This document shows positions 52,148 to 60,617 of a stretch of DNA of 64,000 nt, piece after piece (the stretch's first letter is position 1; each line of letters opens with the position of its first letter). A model generated the notes under the pieces. That model saw nothing but the letters and a program-made list of their open reading frames with translations. It searched no databases and was not told where the DNA came from. This DNA comes from Rhizobium album (GTDB lineage Bacteria; Pseudomonadota; Alphaproteobacteria; Rhizobiales; Rhizobiaceae). Location of the stretch: the NCBI RefSeq assembly GCF_003122325.1, contig NZ_QFBC01000017.1, positions 62,001 through 126,000 on the forward strand, read 5' to 3'. A program made the position numbers and the translations under genes.

Positions 52148-53185
52148 ATGACCGAAGAGACTGTCGTAACCCTTGCCGCGCTGAAGGAGCGTGTCGAGGC
52201 GATTTTCCGGAAAGCCGGGCTCAACGACACGCAGGCGACGGCCATTTCCAGGGTCATCATTGCCGGTGAACGCGACGGCTGCAAGTCGCACGGCATCTAC
52301 CGCATCGAAGGCGCGCTACGCACCGTGAAGGCCGGCAAGGTCAAGCCGGATGCGACACCTGAATTGCTCATCGAGGAAGGGTCGGCGATCGTCAAGGTGA
52401 ATGCCGGTGGCGGGTTTGCCAATGCAGCCTTCGAGTTGGGCATTGCGGAATTGGCCAGGCGCGCCGCCAAGCTCGGCCTTGCCGCGATGGTCATCAACGA
52501 TTGCACGCATTTTTCCGCCCTCTGGCCGGAGGTCGAGGCGCTCACCGAGCGCGGCCTGGCCGGCATCGTGATGTGCCCGAGTTATGCGACCGTGGCGCCG
52601 ACCGGCGGCAACAAGCCGCTGCTCGGCACCAACCCCTTCGCCTTCGGCTGGCCGCGGCAGGGCGGTTCGCCCTATGTCTTCGATTTCGCCACCTCGGTTG
52701 CCGCACGCGGCGAGATCGAGCTGCACCGCCGCGCCGGCAAACAACTGCCCGAAGGCTGGGCCATCGATGCCGATGGCAAGCCGACGACCGATCCGGAAGC
52801 GGCGCTGGCCGGCGCGATGCTGCCTTTCGGCGGCCACAAGGGATCGGCGATTGCCACGATGGTGGAACTGCTGGCCGGCATCATGATCGGCGACCTCACC
52901 AGCCCGGAAGTGCTGGATTATCTCGGCACCACGACGCTGGCACCGTTCCATGGCGAACTGATCCTTGCCTTTTCGCCCGAAGCCTTCGCCAAGGGTCGGC
53001 CCGGCGATCCGTTTGCGCGGGCGGAAGTGCTGTTCGAAGCCATTGTCGGCCAGGGCGCCCGCCTGCCCTCGCAACGCCGCTTCGCCGCACGGCGAACGTC
53101 GGAAAGCGAAGGCGTCACGCTTTCCGCCGCCGAAATCCAGCAGTTGGAACGGCTGCTCGACAAGGGGCTGGACGCGGTCTCCTGA
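52148..53185 (+). CDS. Ldh-family imino-acid reductase (DpkA-like, piperideine/pyrroline-2-carboxylate reductase)
   Basis: A 345-residue malate/L-lactate dehydrogenase-family protein. Blocks GERDGCKSHGIYRIEG, INDCTHFSALWPEVE, GTNPFAFGWPR and LPFGGHKGSAIA are close to Pseudomonas DpkA, which reduces delta-1-piperideine-2-carboxylate and delta-1-pyrroline-2-carboxylate with NADPH. The ATG at 52148 follows AAGGAA. It is convergent with the DapA-type gene for a hydroxyproline intermediate; the two are likely functionally linked, though transcribed separately. Confidence 0.85.
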   Translation: MTEETVVTLAALKERVEAIFRKAGLNDTQATAISRVIIAGERDGCKSHGIYRIEGALRTVKAGKVKPDATPELLIEEGSAIVKVNAGGGFANAAFELGIAELARRAAKLGLAAMVINDCTHFSALWPEVEALTERGLAGIVMCPSYATVAPTGGNKPLLGTNPFAFGWPRQGGSPYVFDFATSVAARGEIELHRRAGKQLPEGWAIDADGKPTTDPEAALAGAMLPFGGHKGSAIATMVELLAGIMIGDLTSPEVLDYLGTTTLAPFHGELILAFSPEAFAKGRPGDPFARAEVLFEAIVGQGARLPSQRRFAARRTSESEGVTLSAAEIQQLERLLDKGLDAVS

Positions 53186-53201
53186 CGCTGCAGCCATACA
53201 A

Positions 53202-53228
53202 AAAGACCCTCCGCAGGGAAGGGTCTTT
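53202..53228. terminator. Bidirectional terminator
   Basis: Arms AAAGACCCT (53202-53210) and AGGGTCTTT (53220-53228) with a 9-base loop. The A-tract before and T-tract within the arm make it a terminator for both the reductase gene and the convergent DapA-type gene. Confidence 0.8.
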
Positions 53229-53251
53229 CATAACCGAATGATCCGGAAGGC

Positions 53252-54211
53252 TTATGCCTTGTAGGTCTGGACCGCACCCGGAAGCTGGCTCCACTGCGCA
53301 TACCAGGCATCGAACAGCTTGAGCTGGGCCTCGACATAACCGCGCTGGCTGTCGGACAGCGTATCGGTCTCGTTGAAATGCAGGGTGTATTCCTTGTCGC
53401 CCTTCAACACCATCATGTGCTTGAAGAACAGCACGAGGTCCGGACCTTCGTCGAACGAAGACAGCACGGCAAGCGCCGATTCCAGTTCCAGCGCCCGCCG
53501 GCGGGCATCCGGGTCGCCGGCGGCGGCAGCGCGCGCCAGGTTGCACATATGGATGACTTCCTTCGGCAGCACGCAGCCGATGCCGGTGATCGCGCTGGTG
53601 GCGCCGCAATTGACGAAGCCGTGGAACACGCAGGTATCGACGCCGATCATCAGCGTCACCTCGTCATCGCGGCTGGTGATGTTTTCCGCCGCATACCGCA
53701 TGTCGTCGGCGCCGCCGAATTCCTTGAAGCCGACGAGATTGGGATGTTCGGCACGCAGCGCGAAAAACAGGTCGGCGCGGGTCGCAAAGCCGTAATACGG
53801 GCTGTTGTAGATGACCGCCGGCAGATCGGGCGCTGCAGACAGGATCGCCTTGAAATGGTTCTTCTGGGCGGCGATCACCGATCCGCGCGACAGGACGCGC
53901 GGGATGACCATCAAGCCTTTTGCACCGACCTTCTGGGCATGGGCGGCATGGGCAACGGCCAAGGCCGTGTTGACGGCGCCGGTGCCGACGATCACTGGTA
54001 CGCCGGCCTTGACGAGACGTTCGACACCTTCCATGCGCTGCGCGTCCGTGAGAAGCGGCCAGTCGCCCATCGAGCCGCAATAGACGACGGCAGACATGCC
54101 CTTGGCGATCAGTTCCTTGCCCTTGCGCACCAGCGCATCGAAATCCGGGCTGCGATCGTCGTTGCACGGCGTCATCAGCGCGGGAATTACACCTGAGAAA
54201 ATATTGGCCAT
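53252..54211 (-). CDS. DapA-family delta-1-pyrroline-4-hydroxy-2-carboxylate deaminase (probable)
   Basis: A 319-residue dihydrodipicolinate-synthase-family aldolase. It has the Schiff-base Lys (GFKEFGG), Tyr (YNSPYYG) and the subgroup blocks GMSAVVYCGSMGDWPLL, MVIPRVLSRG and FFKHMMVLKGDKEYTLHFNETD that mark deaminases of the hydroxyproline pathway, which convert pyrroline-4-hydroxy-2-carboxylate to 2-oxoglutarate semialdehyde. GAGGAG precedes the ATG at 54211. The reductase across the terminator and the divergent GntR gene support a hydroxy-imino-acid role. Confidence 0.83.
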   Translation of the reverse strand: MANIFSGVIPALMTPCNDDRSPDFDALVRKGKELIAKGMSAVVYCGSMGDWPLLTDAQRMEGVERLVKAGVPVIVGTGAVNTALAVAHAAHAQKVGAKGLMVIPRVLSRGSVIAAQKNHFKAILSAAPDLPAVIYNSPYYGFATRADLFFALRAEHPNLVGFKEFGGADDMRYAAENITSRDDEVTLMIGVDTCVFHGFVNCGATSAITGIGCVLPKEVIHMCNLARAAAAGDPDARRRALELESALAVLSSFDEGPDLVLFFKHMMVLKGDKEYTLHFNETDTLSDSQRGYVEAQLKLFDAWYAQWSQLPGAVQTYKA

Positions 54212-54286
54212 TCTTTCACACTCCTCTTGCGAGCAAGCGCCCCTGCGCCGCCGTGTCCGCGATTATAAATACACGATAAATTTTAT

Positions 54287-54296
54287 TTGTCGACAA
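54287..54296. promoter_or_regulatory. GntR-type operator (DapA-type gene promoter)
   Basis: TTGTCGACAA is a perfect 10-bp palindrome, 76 bases upstream of the DapA-type start in an AT-rich promoter. It shares TGTCGACA with the site just upstream of the GntR gene (55022-55031). Confidence 0.55.
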
Positions 54297-54311
54297 GAAA
54301 AATACAAAACT

Positions 54312-55016
54312 TCATAAATCGATATCCAGCTGGCCGCGCCGGCTGAAAAGTTTCTGGATCTGCGAGACGATCTGCTCGGCATGGAGCTTGCCCAGGCGGT
54401 CGGCTTCCGTCAGATCCCGCGCCGCAATGGCCGCGATGATCTCTTCATGCTCATCGACGAAACGCGGCGGCAGCCGATCCTCGTAGGATTGGTAATAGAG
54501 CCGCAGGATGCGCCGGCCCTCATCCAGCAGCCGGTTGAAGAGGCTGATGAAATATGGGTTACGGCCGGCCTCGGCGATGGCTGCGTGGAAGGCGGCGTTG
54601 GTGGCGATCATGGCGAGCGCATCCTGCGCCTGCACCGCCGCGGCAAATTCCGCCTGCCGGGCATGGATGATCTCCAGGTCCGCCTCGCGGTGATATTCGG
54701 CAGCCAGACGCGTGGTGACGCGGTACATCAGCACCAGCGCATCGAAGAACGTATGCATGTTGATGAAATCGATGGTGGAAACCCGCGTCGACCGGTTGGG
54801 CAGGGTTTCGATCAACCCCTCGCTGGCAAGCCGCACAAGCGCCTCGCGGATCGGCGTGCGGGAAATGCCGAAGCGTTCGGCGAGATACACCTCGTCGATC
54901 GGACTTCCCGGGGCCATTTCCAGGTCGAGGATCTCGTCGCGCAGGACGTCGTAGACCATTTTTACACCGGAACCGCGTTTGCGCTCCGGTCCGGAACCTG
55001 CTTCAGCCATTGGCAC
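54312..55016 (-). CDS. GntR-family (FCD) transcriptional regulator
   Basis: A 234-residue regulator: winged helix at residues about 15-80 (GSPIDEVYLAERFGISRTPIREALVRLASEGLIE) and FCD domain (FHAAIAEAGRNPYFISLFNRLLDEGRRI, DEHEEIIAAIAARD). It is transcribed in the same direction as the DapA-type gene and ends in that gene's promoter region. It probably represses itself and the imino-acid genes through TGTCGACA sites. An ATG two codons downstream is an equal alternative start. Confidence 0.9.
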   Translation of the reverse strand: MPMAEAGSGPERKRGSGVKMVYDVLRDEILDLEMAPGSPIDEVYLAERFGISRTPIREALVRLASEGLIETLPNRSTRVSTIDFINMHTFFDALVLMYRVTTRLAAEYHREADLEIIHARQAEFAAAVQAQDALAMIATNAAFHAAIAEAGRNPYFISLFNRLLDEGRRILRLYYQSYEDRLPPRFVDEHEEIIAAIAARDLTEADRLGKLHAEQIVSQIQKLFSRRGQLDIDL

Positions 55017-55021
55017 CCCCT

Positions 55022-55031
55022 ATGTCGACAT
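55022..55031. promoter_or_regulatory. GntR-type operator (regulator promoter)
   Basis: ATGTCGACAT is a perfect 10-bp palindrome directly upstream of the GntR start, with the core TGTCGACA shared with 54287-54296. Autoregulation is inferred. Confidence 0.5.
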
Positions 55032-55089
55032 CAGGGATACATGAGTGGCCAATCATCGGCAATCGCGCGGGCTGCTTCTGCCAGATCGG

Positions 55090-56592
55090 CTACGAATCCG
55101 CAAAGGGGTAGGTCGGTGGAAACATGTCCTTGACGGCCGGATGACCCCAAGTGCGTTCCGGATATTTGGCAACCAGACCTTCGAACTGCCGTTGGGCCTG
55201 TCTGCGGGCTTCATGCACATCGAAGCCTGGGACGTCTCCATCGCGCATCGACAGGCGGCCATCGACAAAAACCGCCCGCGTCACCCGGCCCGTCGCCCCG
55301 AAGATCAGCGACTGAACGGGGTCGACCGTCGGCACAAAGCCGCTGTCGCCCAGGTCGAAAATGGCGATATCCGCTTTTGAACCGGCCTGCAGACGGCCGA
55401 GATCGCTGCGGCCAAGCGCTTCGGCACCGCCGATCGTGGCCGCGTCGAACACCTCCGATGTCGCAAGCCCCTGTTCGTCGCCCTCGGCGAGGCGGCCCAT
55501 CATCAGTGCCACGGCCATGTTCAGCACCATGTCCGGCGGTGCGGTATCCGTGCCCATGCCGATGCGGATGCCGAGGTCGCGGCAGCGGCGGAACGAGCGC
55601 AACAACTCGCCGCCCCGCGCATAAACCAGCGGGCAGTGGGCGATGGTGACACCGTGGCGGGCATAGAGGTCGAGATCCTCCGGCTCGGCCTCGACCGCAT
55701 GCGGCGCGATCAGCCGCTCGTGCAGCAGGCCGTGCCGGGCGAGCCATTGTGGTGCCGTCGCGCCGTGCAGGCGTTGCACGGTTCGCCGCTCCATCTTGCC
55801 CTGCGCCATGTGCAACCGCACCGGCAGCCCCATCTCCGCCGACGCCGCCATGGTGCGCTTCAGGAGCGGCAGCGTGCAGGTCTCCACCCGGTCCGGCGCC
55901 AGCATTGCCTGCACCAGCCCTTCGTATTTCCCGGAGATCCGCCCGGCAAAACCGATGGCGTCCTCGAGCCCGCGAAGGCCACGGGCTTCGTCGAAGACAG
56001 GCTCCAGCACGCCGGGTGCCTCGCAGACCATGCCGCCGGAGCGATAGGCCGGCCCCAGCCAGACACGCAGCCCCAGATCGCCGGCTGCCGTCGCAGCCGC
56101 ATCGAATTCGGCAACCGTTTCCGCCCATTCGCGATAGAACAGCGAGGCGATCGGTAGTGCCGTGGTGATGCCGTTGCGCAGCAGCTGGCTGAAGGCGTAA
56201 CGCTTCTGGAACGCCAGTTCCTCCGGCGAATACATCTCGTACGGGCCACGATCGACATAGCTGCGCGGCCAGACACGGCCCGTCGCCCAGCCGGGACCGT
56301 AGTCCACCGTGAGGAGCGTCGTATCGAGATCGGAGAGCGCGTCGAGATCGATGAAGCCGGGCGACACGAGCATGTCGCCCAGATCGATCCGTCGCGCCAC
56401 CTCGCCGGGAAAACGCGGGCCGACATAAACGACATCCGCCCCCTCGATGACGATTTCGCCGTCGCGCAACAGCCGGTGGCGACCATCGGCATGGGCGACG
56501 ATCCATCGGGCCGATAGCGCCGTGCGTCCCTCGGGTCGCGCACCGAGCACAAGTTCGGACAGGCCTGTGGCAATCTCGCGGTCCGAACTCAT
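55090..56592 (-). CDS. Amidohydrolase-family protein (COG0402) with atypical first metal motif
   Basis: A 500-residue amidohydrolase. The fold is clear: beta-strand ADVVYVGP, PGFID, then histidines in VRLHMAQGK and IAPHAVEAEPE, the HCPLVYARGG block and the Asp in IGMGTDTAPPDM. But the normal HxH after PGFI is replaced by LDALSDLD, so the first metal pair is missing. The group otherwise resembles deaminases and chlorohydrolases of the TRZ/ATZ family. It is transcribed in the same direction as the GntR gene, 73 bp upstream of it. Function is unknown. Confidence 0.85.
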   Translation of the reverse strand: MSSDREIATGLSELVLGARPEGRTALSARWIVAHADGRHRLLRDGEIVIEGADVVYVGPRFPGEVARRIDLGDMLVSPGFIDLDALSDLDTTLLTVDYGPGWATGRVWPRSYVDRGPYEMYSPEELAFQKRYAFSQLLRNGITTALPIASLFYREWAETVAEFDAAATAAGDLGLRVWLGPAYRSGGMVCEAPGVLEPVFDEARGLRGLEDAIGFAGRISGKYEGLVQAMLAPDRVETCTLPLLKRTMAASAEMGLPVRLHMAQGKMERRTVQRLHGATAPQWLARHGLLHERLIAPHAVEAEPEDLDLYARHGVTIAHCPLVYARGGELLRSFRRCRDLGIRIGMGTDTAPPDMVLNMAVALMMGRLAEGDEQGLATSEVFDAATIGGAEALGRSDLGRLQAGSKADIAIFDLGDSGFVPTVDPVQSLIFGATGRVTRAVFVDGRLSMRDGDVPGFDVHEARRQAQRQFEGLVAKYPERTWGHPAVKDMFPPTYPFADS

Positions 56593-56983
56593 GCTGCCCC
56601 CGCCAGATCACCCGCCCTGTCGCACGCAAAGGCATAGGTTCCCGCCTTCGAGATGCGAAAACCGTCGGCCGGGCGCCCGCCGCTCGACTCGTCTGGCAGT
56701 TTCGTCCCGGCGACAGGAGCCTGTTCGAGCATGGCGCGCTTCAGAATGCGACGGATGGCATCGGATATGGAGAACGTGGATTTTCGGGTCTTGACCCGGG
56801 AAGTGCCTGCCATGATCGTCCTGATCCGGATTGCGACGTGCGTTGAGAGGCGCCCGGTGATGGATAGGACTTTTCACTGTCTTCGTCCATCGCCCCGGAG
56901 TATCGGCAACGGCAAGAAAGGCCGGCCTGCGTCTTCCAAATCGGCGCCGGATTGTTTGAAGTCGCGGGGATTCGGCTGTAAAC
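56593..56983. other. 391-bp region between the amidohydrolase and recX
   Basis: No conserved gene is evident. A 74-residue minus-strand open frame (56589-56813) ends in a 4-bp overlap with the amidohydrolase start, which could indicate a coupled small protein, but its sequence shows no known motif and I do not call it. The two flanking genes are divergent, so their promoters should lie here. Confidence 0.5.
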
Positions 56984-57598
56984 GTGGCCAAAATCGCGTC
57001 CGGTGAGTGCCGGACGATCCGAACGGGCTGGAGACACATCCTGGATTTCGAAGACGACACGCCATCCGATGCACCGACGCCGCGCATGTTCTCCTGGGCG
57101 CGCAACTCGACCATCTATCGCATCGAAAAGCGTATGCACACGCAAAAGCAGCTTTTCGAGGCGATAAGTCGCAAAGCCAGGGAGAAATTCGAAGGCATCA
57201 GCGCCGCACAGGTCAAGGCACTGGCGGATTCGGCCGTCCAGTTCGCCTACGACAACAAGGCGCTCGACGACACCGCCTTTGCCGAAATCAGCACCCGTTC
57301 CGGCACGCGAAGCGGCAAGTCGAAACGCGCCATCGCTCAAAAACTATCGCAGAAGGGCGTTGCGAAAGAGACGATCGCGATAGCCGTCGCCGAGGCGGAC
57401 GACCTCCAGGCGGCCATCGCGCTTGCGCGCAAGCGGGCGTTCGGGCCGTTCCGCAAGGGTGACCTCGACGAGAAACGCAAGGCGAAGGAACTCTCGGCCT
57501 TCGCCCGGGCGGGTTTCAGCTTCGACATCGGCAAGCGCGTGTTCGAGATGTCGCTCGACGATGCCGAAGAGGCCTTGGATGCGGGTCGCGGCCTCTAG
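56984..57598 (+). CDS. recX: Regulatory protein RecX
   Basis: A 204-residue RecX-family protein (three-helix repeats). Blocks TPRMFSWARNSTIYRIEKRMHT, FEGISAAQVKALADSAVQFAYDNKALDDTAFAE and RSGTRSGKSKRAIAQKLSQKGV match rhizobial RecX, a modulator of RecA filaments. A GTG at 56984 opens the frame; the true start may be nearer the TPRM segment. The usual partner recA is not nearby, so it is either a secondary copy or a relocated gene. It diverges from the amidohydrolase gene. Confidence 0.85.
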   Translation: MAKIASGECRTIRTGWRHILDFEDDTPSDAPTPRMFSWARNSTIYRIEKRMHTQKQLFEAISRKAREKFEGISAAQVKALADSAVQFAYDNKALDDTAFAEISTRSGTRSGKSKRAIAQKLSQKGVAKETIAIAVAEADDLQAAIALARKRAFGPFRKGDLDEKRKAKELSAFARAGFSFDIGKRVFEMSLDDAEEALDAGRGL

Positions 57599-57644
57599 AA
57601 AAGTTTCGGCTCAAAGCCTGGGCGTCAGGGCGCAGCGCAGCCTC

Positions 57645-57845
57645 AGCCCGGGTTACGTCTGGATCGGCCAGGCGACGATCGGCGGCTGGCCGCGGATGCC
57701 GCTGGTGTTCCTCGTCGCCATCATCGGCATGTATGTGCTCTTGCGCCACACCTTGCTCGGCCGCTCGATCTTTGCCGTCGGCGGCAACCAGGTGGCATCG
57801 AATTCCGCCAGCAACCGGGTCCATCGCGTCAAGATATTGTCCTGA
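57645..57845 (+). pseudogene. Truncated sugar ABC transporter permease (RbsC family)
   Basis: A plus-strand fragment reads WIGQATIGGWPRMPLVFLV, then a membrane segment and GRSIFAVGGNQVASNSASNRVHRVKILS before a stop. This is the inner part of an RbsC/XylH-type permease around the conserved loop GRxIxAVGGN. The N-terminal membrane segments and the C-terminal third are gone. It is a deletion remnant lying in the recX tail. Confidence 0.7.
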
Positions 57846-57851
57846 GGGAAA

Positions 57852-57877
57852 GCGCCGGGCCCATCTCTGCCCGGCGC
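57852..57877. terminator. Hairpin terminator after pcaF
   Basis: Arms GCGCCGGGC (57852-57860) and GCCCGGCGC (57869-57877) form a 9-bp stem with an 8-base loop, beginning 10 bases past the pcaF stop. On the minus strand it is followed by TTTCCC, so it can end the pcaIJF transcript. Confidence 0.7.
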
Positions 57878-57886
57878 CTGCGTTTC

Positions 57887-59092
57887 TCAGACGCGCTCGA
57901 AGGCGACGGCGATGCCCTGGCCGACGCCGATGCACATGGTGGCGAGCGCGTATTTGCCCTTGCGCAGCGACAGTTCCAGCGCTGCCGTGCCGGAAATCCG
58001 GGCGCCGGACATGCCAAGCGGATGGCCGAGCGCGATGGCGCCGCCATTGACGTTGACGCGGGAATCGTCGTCGGAAATCCCCAGTTCGCGCAGCGTCGCC
58101 AGCCCCTGGGAAGCAAAAGCCTCGTTCAGTTCGATGACGTCGAGCTGATCGACGCCAAGGCCGAGGCGGGCCGTGAGCCTTCTGGATGCCTGCACCGGGC
58201 CGATGCCCATGATGCGCGGCGGAACGCCGGCCGCCGCGCCGCCCATGATCCGGGCAATCGGCGTGAGGCCGTATTTCTTCGCCGCCGCCTCGGACGCGAT
58301 GATCAGCGCCGCCGCGCCGTCGTTGACGCCGGACGCATTGCCGGCGGTCACCGTGGCTCCCTCGATCCTGTTGACCGGTTTCAGCCTGGCCAGCGCCTCG
58401 ATGCTGGTGGCACGCGGATGTTCGTCCCGCGATACGACGACCGGATCGCCCTTGCGCTGCGGCACGCTGACGGGGGTGATTTCCCGGGCAAGGCGACCGT
58501 TTTCCTGCGCCGCGGCGGCCTTCGCCTGCGAGCGGACGGCAAAGGCGTCCTGATCCTCGCGCGACACCTTGTAATCGATCGCGACATTGTCGCCGGTCTC
58601 GGGCATGGAATCGACGCCGTACTGTTTTTTCATCAACGGGTTGACGAAGCGCCAGCCGATGGTGGTGTCGTAGATCTCGGCATTGCGCGAAAAGGCGCTT
58701 TCCGCCTTCGGCATCACGAACGGAGCGCGGCTCATGCTTTCCACGCCGCCGGCGATCATCAGCTCCGCCTCGCCGGCCTTGATGACGCGGGCAGCGGTGA
58801 TGACGGCATCCATGCCCGAGCCGCACAGGCGGTTCATCGTCGTGCCGGGCAGGGACACCGGCAGGCCGGCGAGAAGCGTCACCATGCGGGCAACGTTGCG
58901 GTTGTCTTCGCCGGCCTGGTTGGCGCAGCCATAGATCACGTCGCCGGCCGCTTCCCAATCGACGCCGCCATTGCGCTCGATCAGCGCCTTCAGCGGGATG
59001 GCGCCGAGATCGTCGGCGCGAACGGCGGACAACGATCCGCCGAAGCGGCCGATCGGCGTGCGGATATAGTCGCAGATGAAGGCTTCAGTCAC
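57887..59092 (-). CDS. pcaF: 3-oxoadipyl-CoA thiolase (beta-ketoadipyl-CoA thiolase)
   Basis: A 401-residue thiolase. The nucleophilic Cys is in [12 protein letters not shown], with [14 protein letters not shown] (His) and CIGVGQG (second Cys). It splits beta-ketoadipyl-CoA to acetyl-CoA and succinyl-CoA, the last step of protocatechuate degradation. The GTG at 59092, with GGGAGAG upstream, gives the family length; the longer ATG frame does not. It overlaps the end of pcaJ by 8 bp. Confidence 0.92.
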   Translation of the reverse strand: MTEAFICDYIRTPIGRFGGSLSAVRADDLGAIPLKALIERNGGVDWEAAGDVIYGCANQAGEDNRNVARMVTLLAGLPVSLPGTTMNRLCGSGMDAVITAARVIKAGEAELMIAGGVESMSRAPFVMPKAESAFSRNAEIYDTTIGWRFVNPLMKKQYGVDSMPETGDNVAIDYKVSREDQDAFAVRSQAKAAAAQENGRLAREITPVSVPQRKGDPVVVSRDEHPRATSIEALARLKPVNRIEGATVTAGNASGVNDGAAALIIASEAAAKKYGLTPIARIMGGAAAGVPPRIMGIGPVQASRRLTARLGLGVDQLDVIELNEAFASQGLATLRELGISDDDSRVNVNGGAIALGHPLGMSGARISGTAALELSLRKGKYALATMCIGVGQGIAVAFERV

Positions 59093-59792
59093 TTTTCTCT
59101 CCCTGGAGCGCCGGCACGATAAGATCGGCGACCGGACCATCGATATGCAGCCTGGCGCCCGTCATCGCCTGCAATTCGTCAAAACTCATGGCGGCCAGTT
59201 TTTCGCGCAGCACGAAACGCCTGTCCTTGATGTCGATGACGGCGTGGCTGGTATAGACTCGGGTGATGCAGGCGACACCGGTCAGCGGAAACGTGCATTT
59301 TTCCACCAGCTTCGGCTCGCCCTTCTTGGTGACGTGTTCGGTGATCACCGAAACCTGCTTCGCGCCGTGTACGAGGTCCATCGCGCCGCCGACGGCCGGA
59401 ACACCCTTCGTGCCGACCCGCCAGTTGGCGAGATCGCCGTTTTCGGCAACCTGCAGCGCGCCGAGGATGGCGACGTCGAGATGGCCGCCGCGGACCATGG
59501 CAAAGCTGTCGGCATGGTGGAAGAAGGCGGCGCCTGGCTTCAACGTCACCGCCTTCTTGCCGGCATTGATCAGGTCCCAGTCCTCCTCGCCGGCGGGCGG
59601 CGCCTCGCCGAAATTCAGGATGCCGTTTTCGGTGTGGAAAATCGCCTGCCGGCCGGGCGGCTGGTAGCGGGCAACCATCTCGGGAAAGCCGATGCCGAGG
59701 TTCACATAGGCGCCGTCGCGGATGTCCTGGGCGGCCCGCCAGGCGATCTGGGCGTTGGAAAGCTTGATGTCTTCGCAGGTATCGACGGTCAT
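59085..59792 (-). CDS. pcaJ: 3-oxoadipate CoA-transferase, subunit B
   Basis: A 235-residue subunit. The catalytic glutamate is in FHTENGILNFGEAP, followed by VGGAMDLVHGAKQV and VEKCTFPLTGVACI. The start at 59792 overlaps the pcaI stop by 4 bp (ATGA). PcaIJ transfers CoA from succinyl-CoA to 3-oxoadipate. It is the middle gene of pcaIJF. Confidence 0.92.
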   Translation of the reverse strand: MTVDTCEDIKLSNAQIAWRAAQDIRDGAYVNLGIGFPEMVARYQPPGRQAIFHTENGILNFGEAPPAGEEDWDLINAGKKAVTLKPGAAFFHHADSFAMVRGGHLDVAILGALQVAENGDLANWRVGTKGVPAVGGAMDLVHGAKQVSVITEHVTKKGEPKLVEKCTFPLTGVACITRVYTSHAVIDIKDRRFVLREKLAAMSFDELQAMTGARLHIDGPVADLIVPALQGEKSD

Positions 59793-60496
59793 ACGTAGGC
59801 CACTCCGGCGCGGATGAGCGCTTCTTCCTGTTGCGGGTCGGCAACCTCGACGAGACGGTCGACGAAGATGCCGGGCGTCACCACATGCTCCGGATCGATC
59901 TCGCCGGCCGGCACGATGCGGGAAACCTGCACGATGGTCTGGGCGGCGGCCATGCACATCAGCGGACTGAAGTTGCGGGCGGCCTTGTTGTAGGTGAGGT
60001 TGCCGTAGGTATCGCCGAGTTCGGCCTTGACGATGGCGAAGTCGGCTTTCAGCCAGCGTTCCTGCACATAGGGACGACCGTCGAATTCGGCGATCACCTT
60101 GCCGGCCGCCAGTTCCGTACCGTAGGCCGTCGGGGTGTAAAACGCCGGAATGCCTGCGCCGCCGGCGCGGATGCGCTCGGCAAGCGTACCCTGCGGCACC
60201 AGTTCCAGCTCGATTTCGCCAGCGAGGTACTTGTCGGTGAAGGCGCGCGGATCCGACGATTTCGGAAACGAGCAGATCATCTTGCGGACCCGCCCGGCGT
60301 CGATCATCGCGGCGATGCCGATGCGGCCGTTGCCGGCATTGTTGTTGATGATGGTGAGGTCTTTCGATCCCTTGTCGATCAGCGCGTGAATAAGCTCGAT
60401 CGGCGCCCCGGACCCGCCGAAACCGCCGATCATGACCGTCGCGCCATCGCCGATATCGGCAACCGCCTGCGCCAGGCTTTCATTCGTTTTGTCCAT
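59789..60496 (-). CDS. pcaI: 3-oxoadipate CoA-transferase, subunit A
   Basis: A 235-residue subunit with GGFGGSGAPIELIHAL (oxyanion loop) and INNNAGNGRIGIAAMIDAG. The ATG at 60496 has GGAG eight bases upstream and replaces a longer frame. It is the first gene of the operon, divergent from pcaR, with the PcaR site between. Confidence 0.92.
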   Translation of the reverse strand: MDKTNESLAQAVADIGDGATVMIGGFGGSGAPIELIHALIDKGSKDLTIINNNAGNGRIGIAAMIDAGRVRKMICSFPKSSDPRAFTDKYLAGEIELELVPQGTLAERIRAGGAGIPAFYTPTAYGTELAAGKVIAEFDGRPYVQERWLKADFAIVKAELGDTYGNLTYNKAARNFSPLMCMAAAQTIVQVSRIVPAGEIDPEHVVTPGIFVDRLVEVADPQQEEALIRAGVAYV

Positions 60497-60587
60497 AAGC
60501 AAGCTCCATTGCCCACCATTTCTACGAGTTTGGAGATACGCCCCGAAGACATGGACCGCAATGCGTTTGTGCGCTATGTCGATATTT

Positions 60588-60602
60588 GTTCGATTATCGC
60601 AC
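60588..60602. promoter_or_regulatory. PcaR operator
   Basis: GTTCGATTATCGCAC differs at one central base from the GTTCGATAATCGCAC sequence known to be bound by PcaR in Pseudomonas. It lies in the divergent pcaI/pcaR promoter. Confidence 0.75.
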
Positions 60603-60617
60603 ATACGGAGGCCCGCA

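Noticed and set aside
56589-56813. 74-residue minus-strand frame overlapping the amidohydrolase start
   Set aside because: The ATGA overlap is suggestive, but there is no motif, and the region should also hold promoters for divergent genes.
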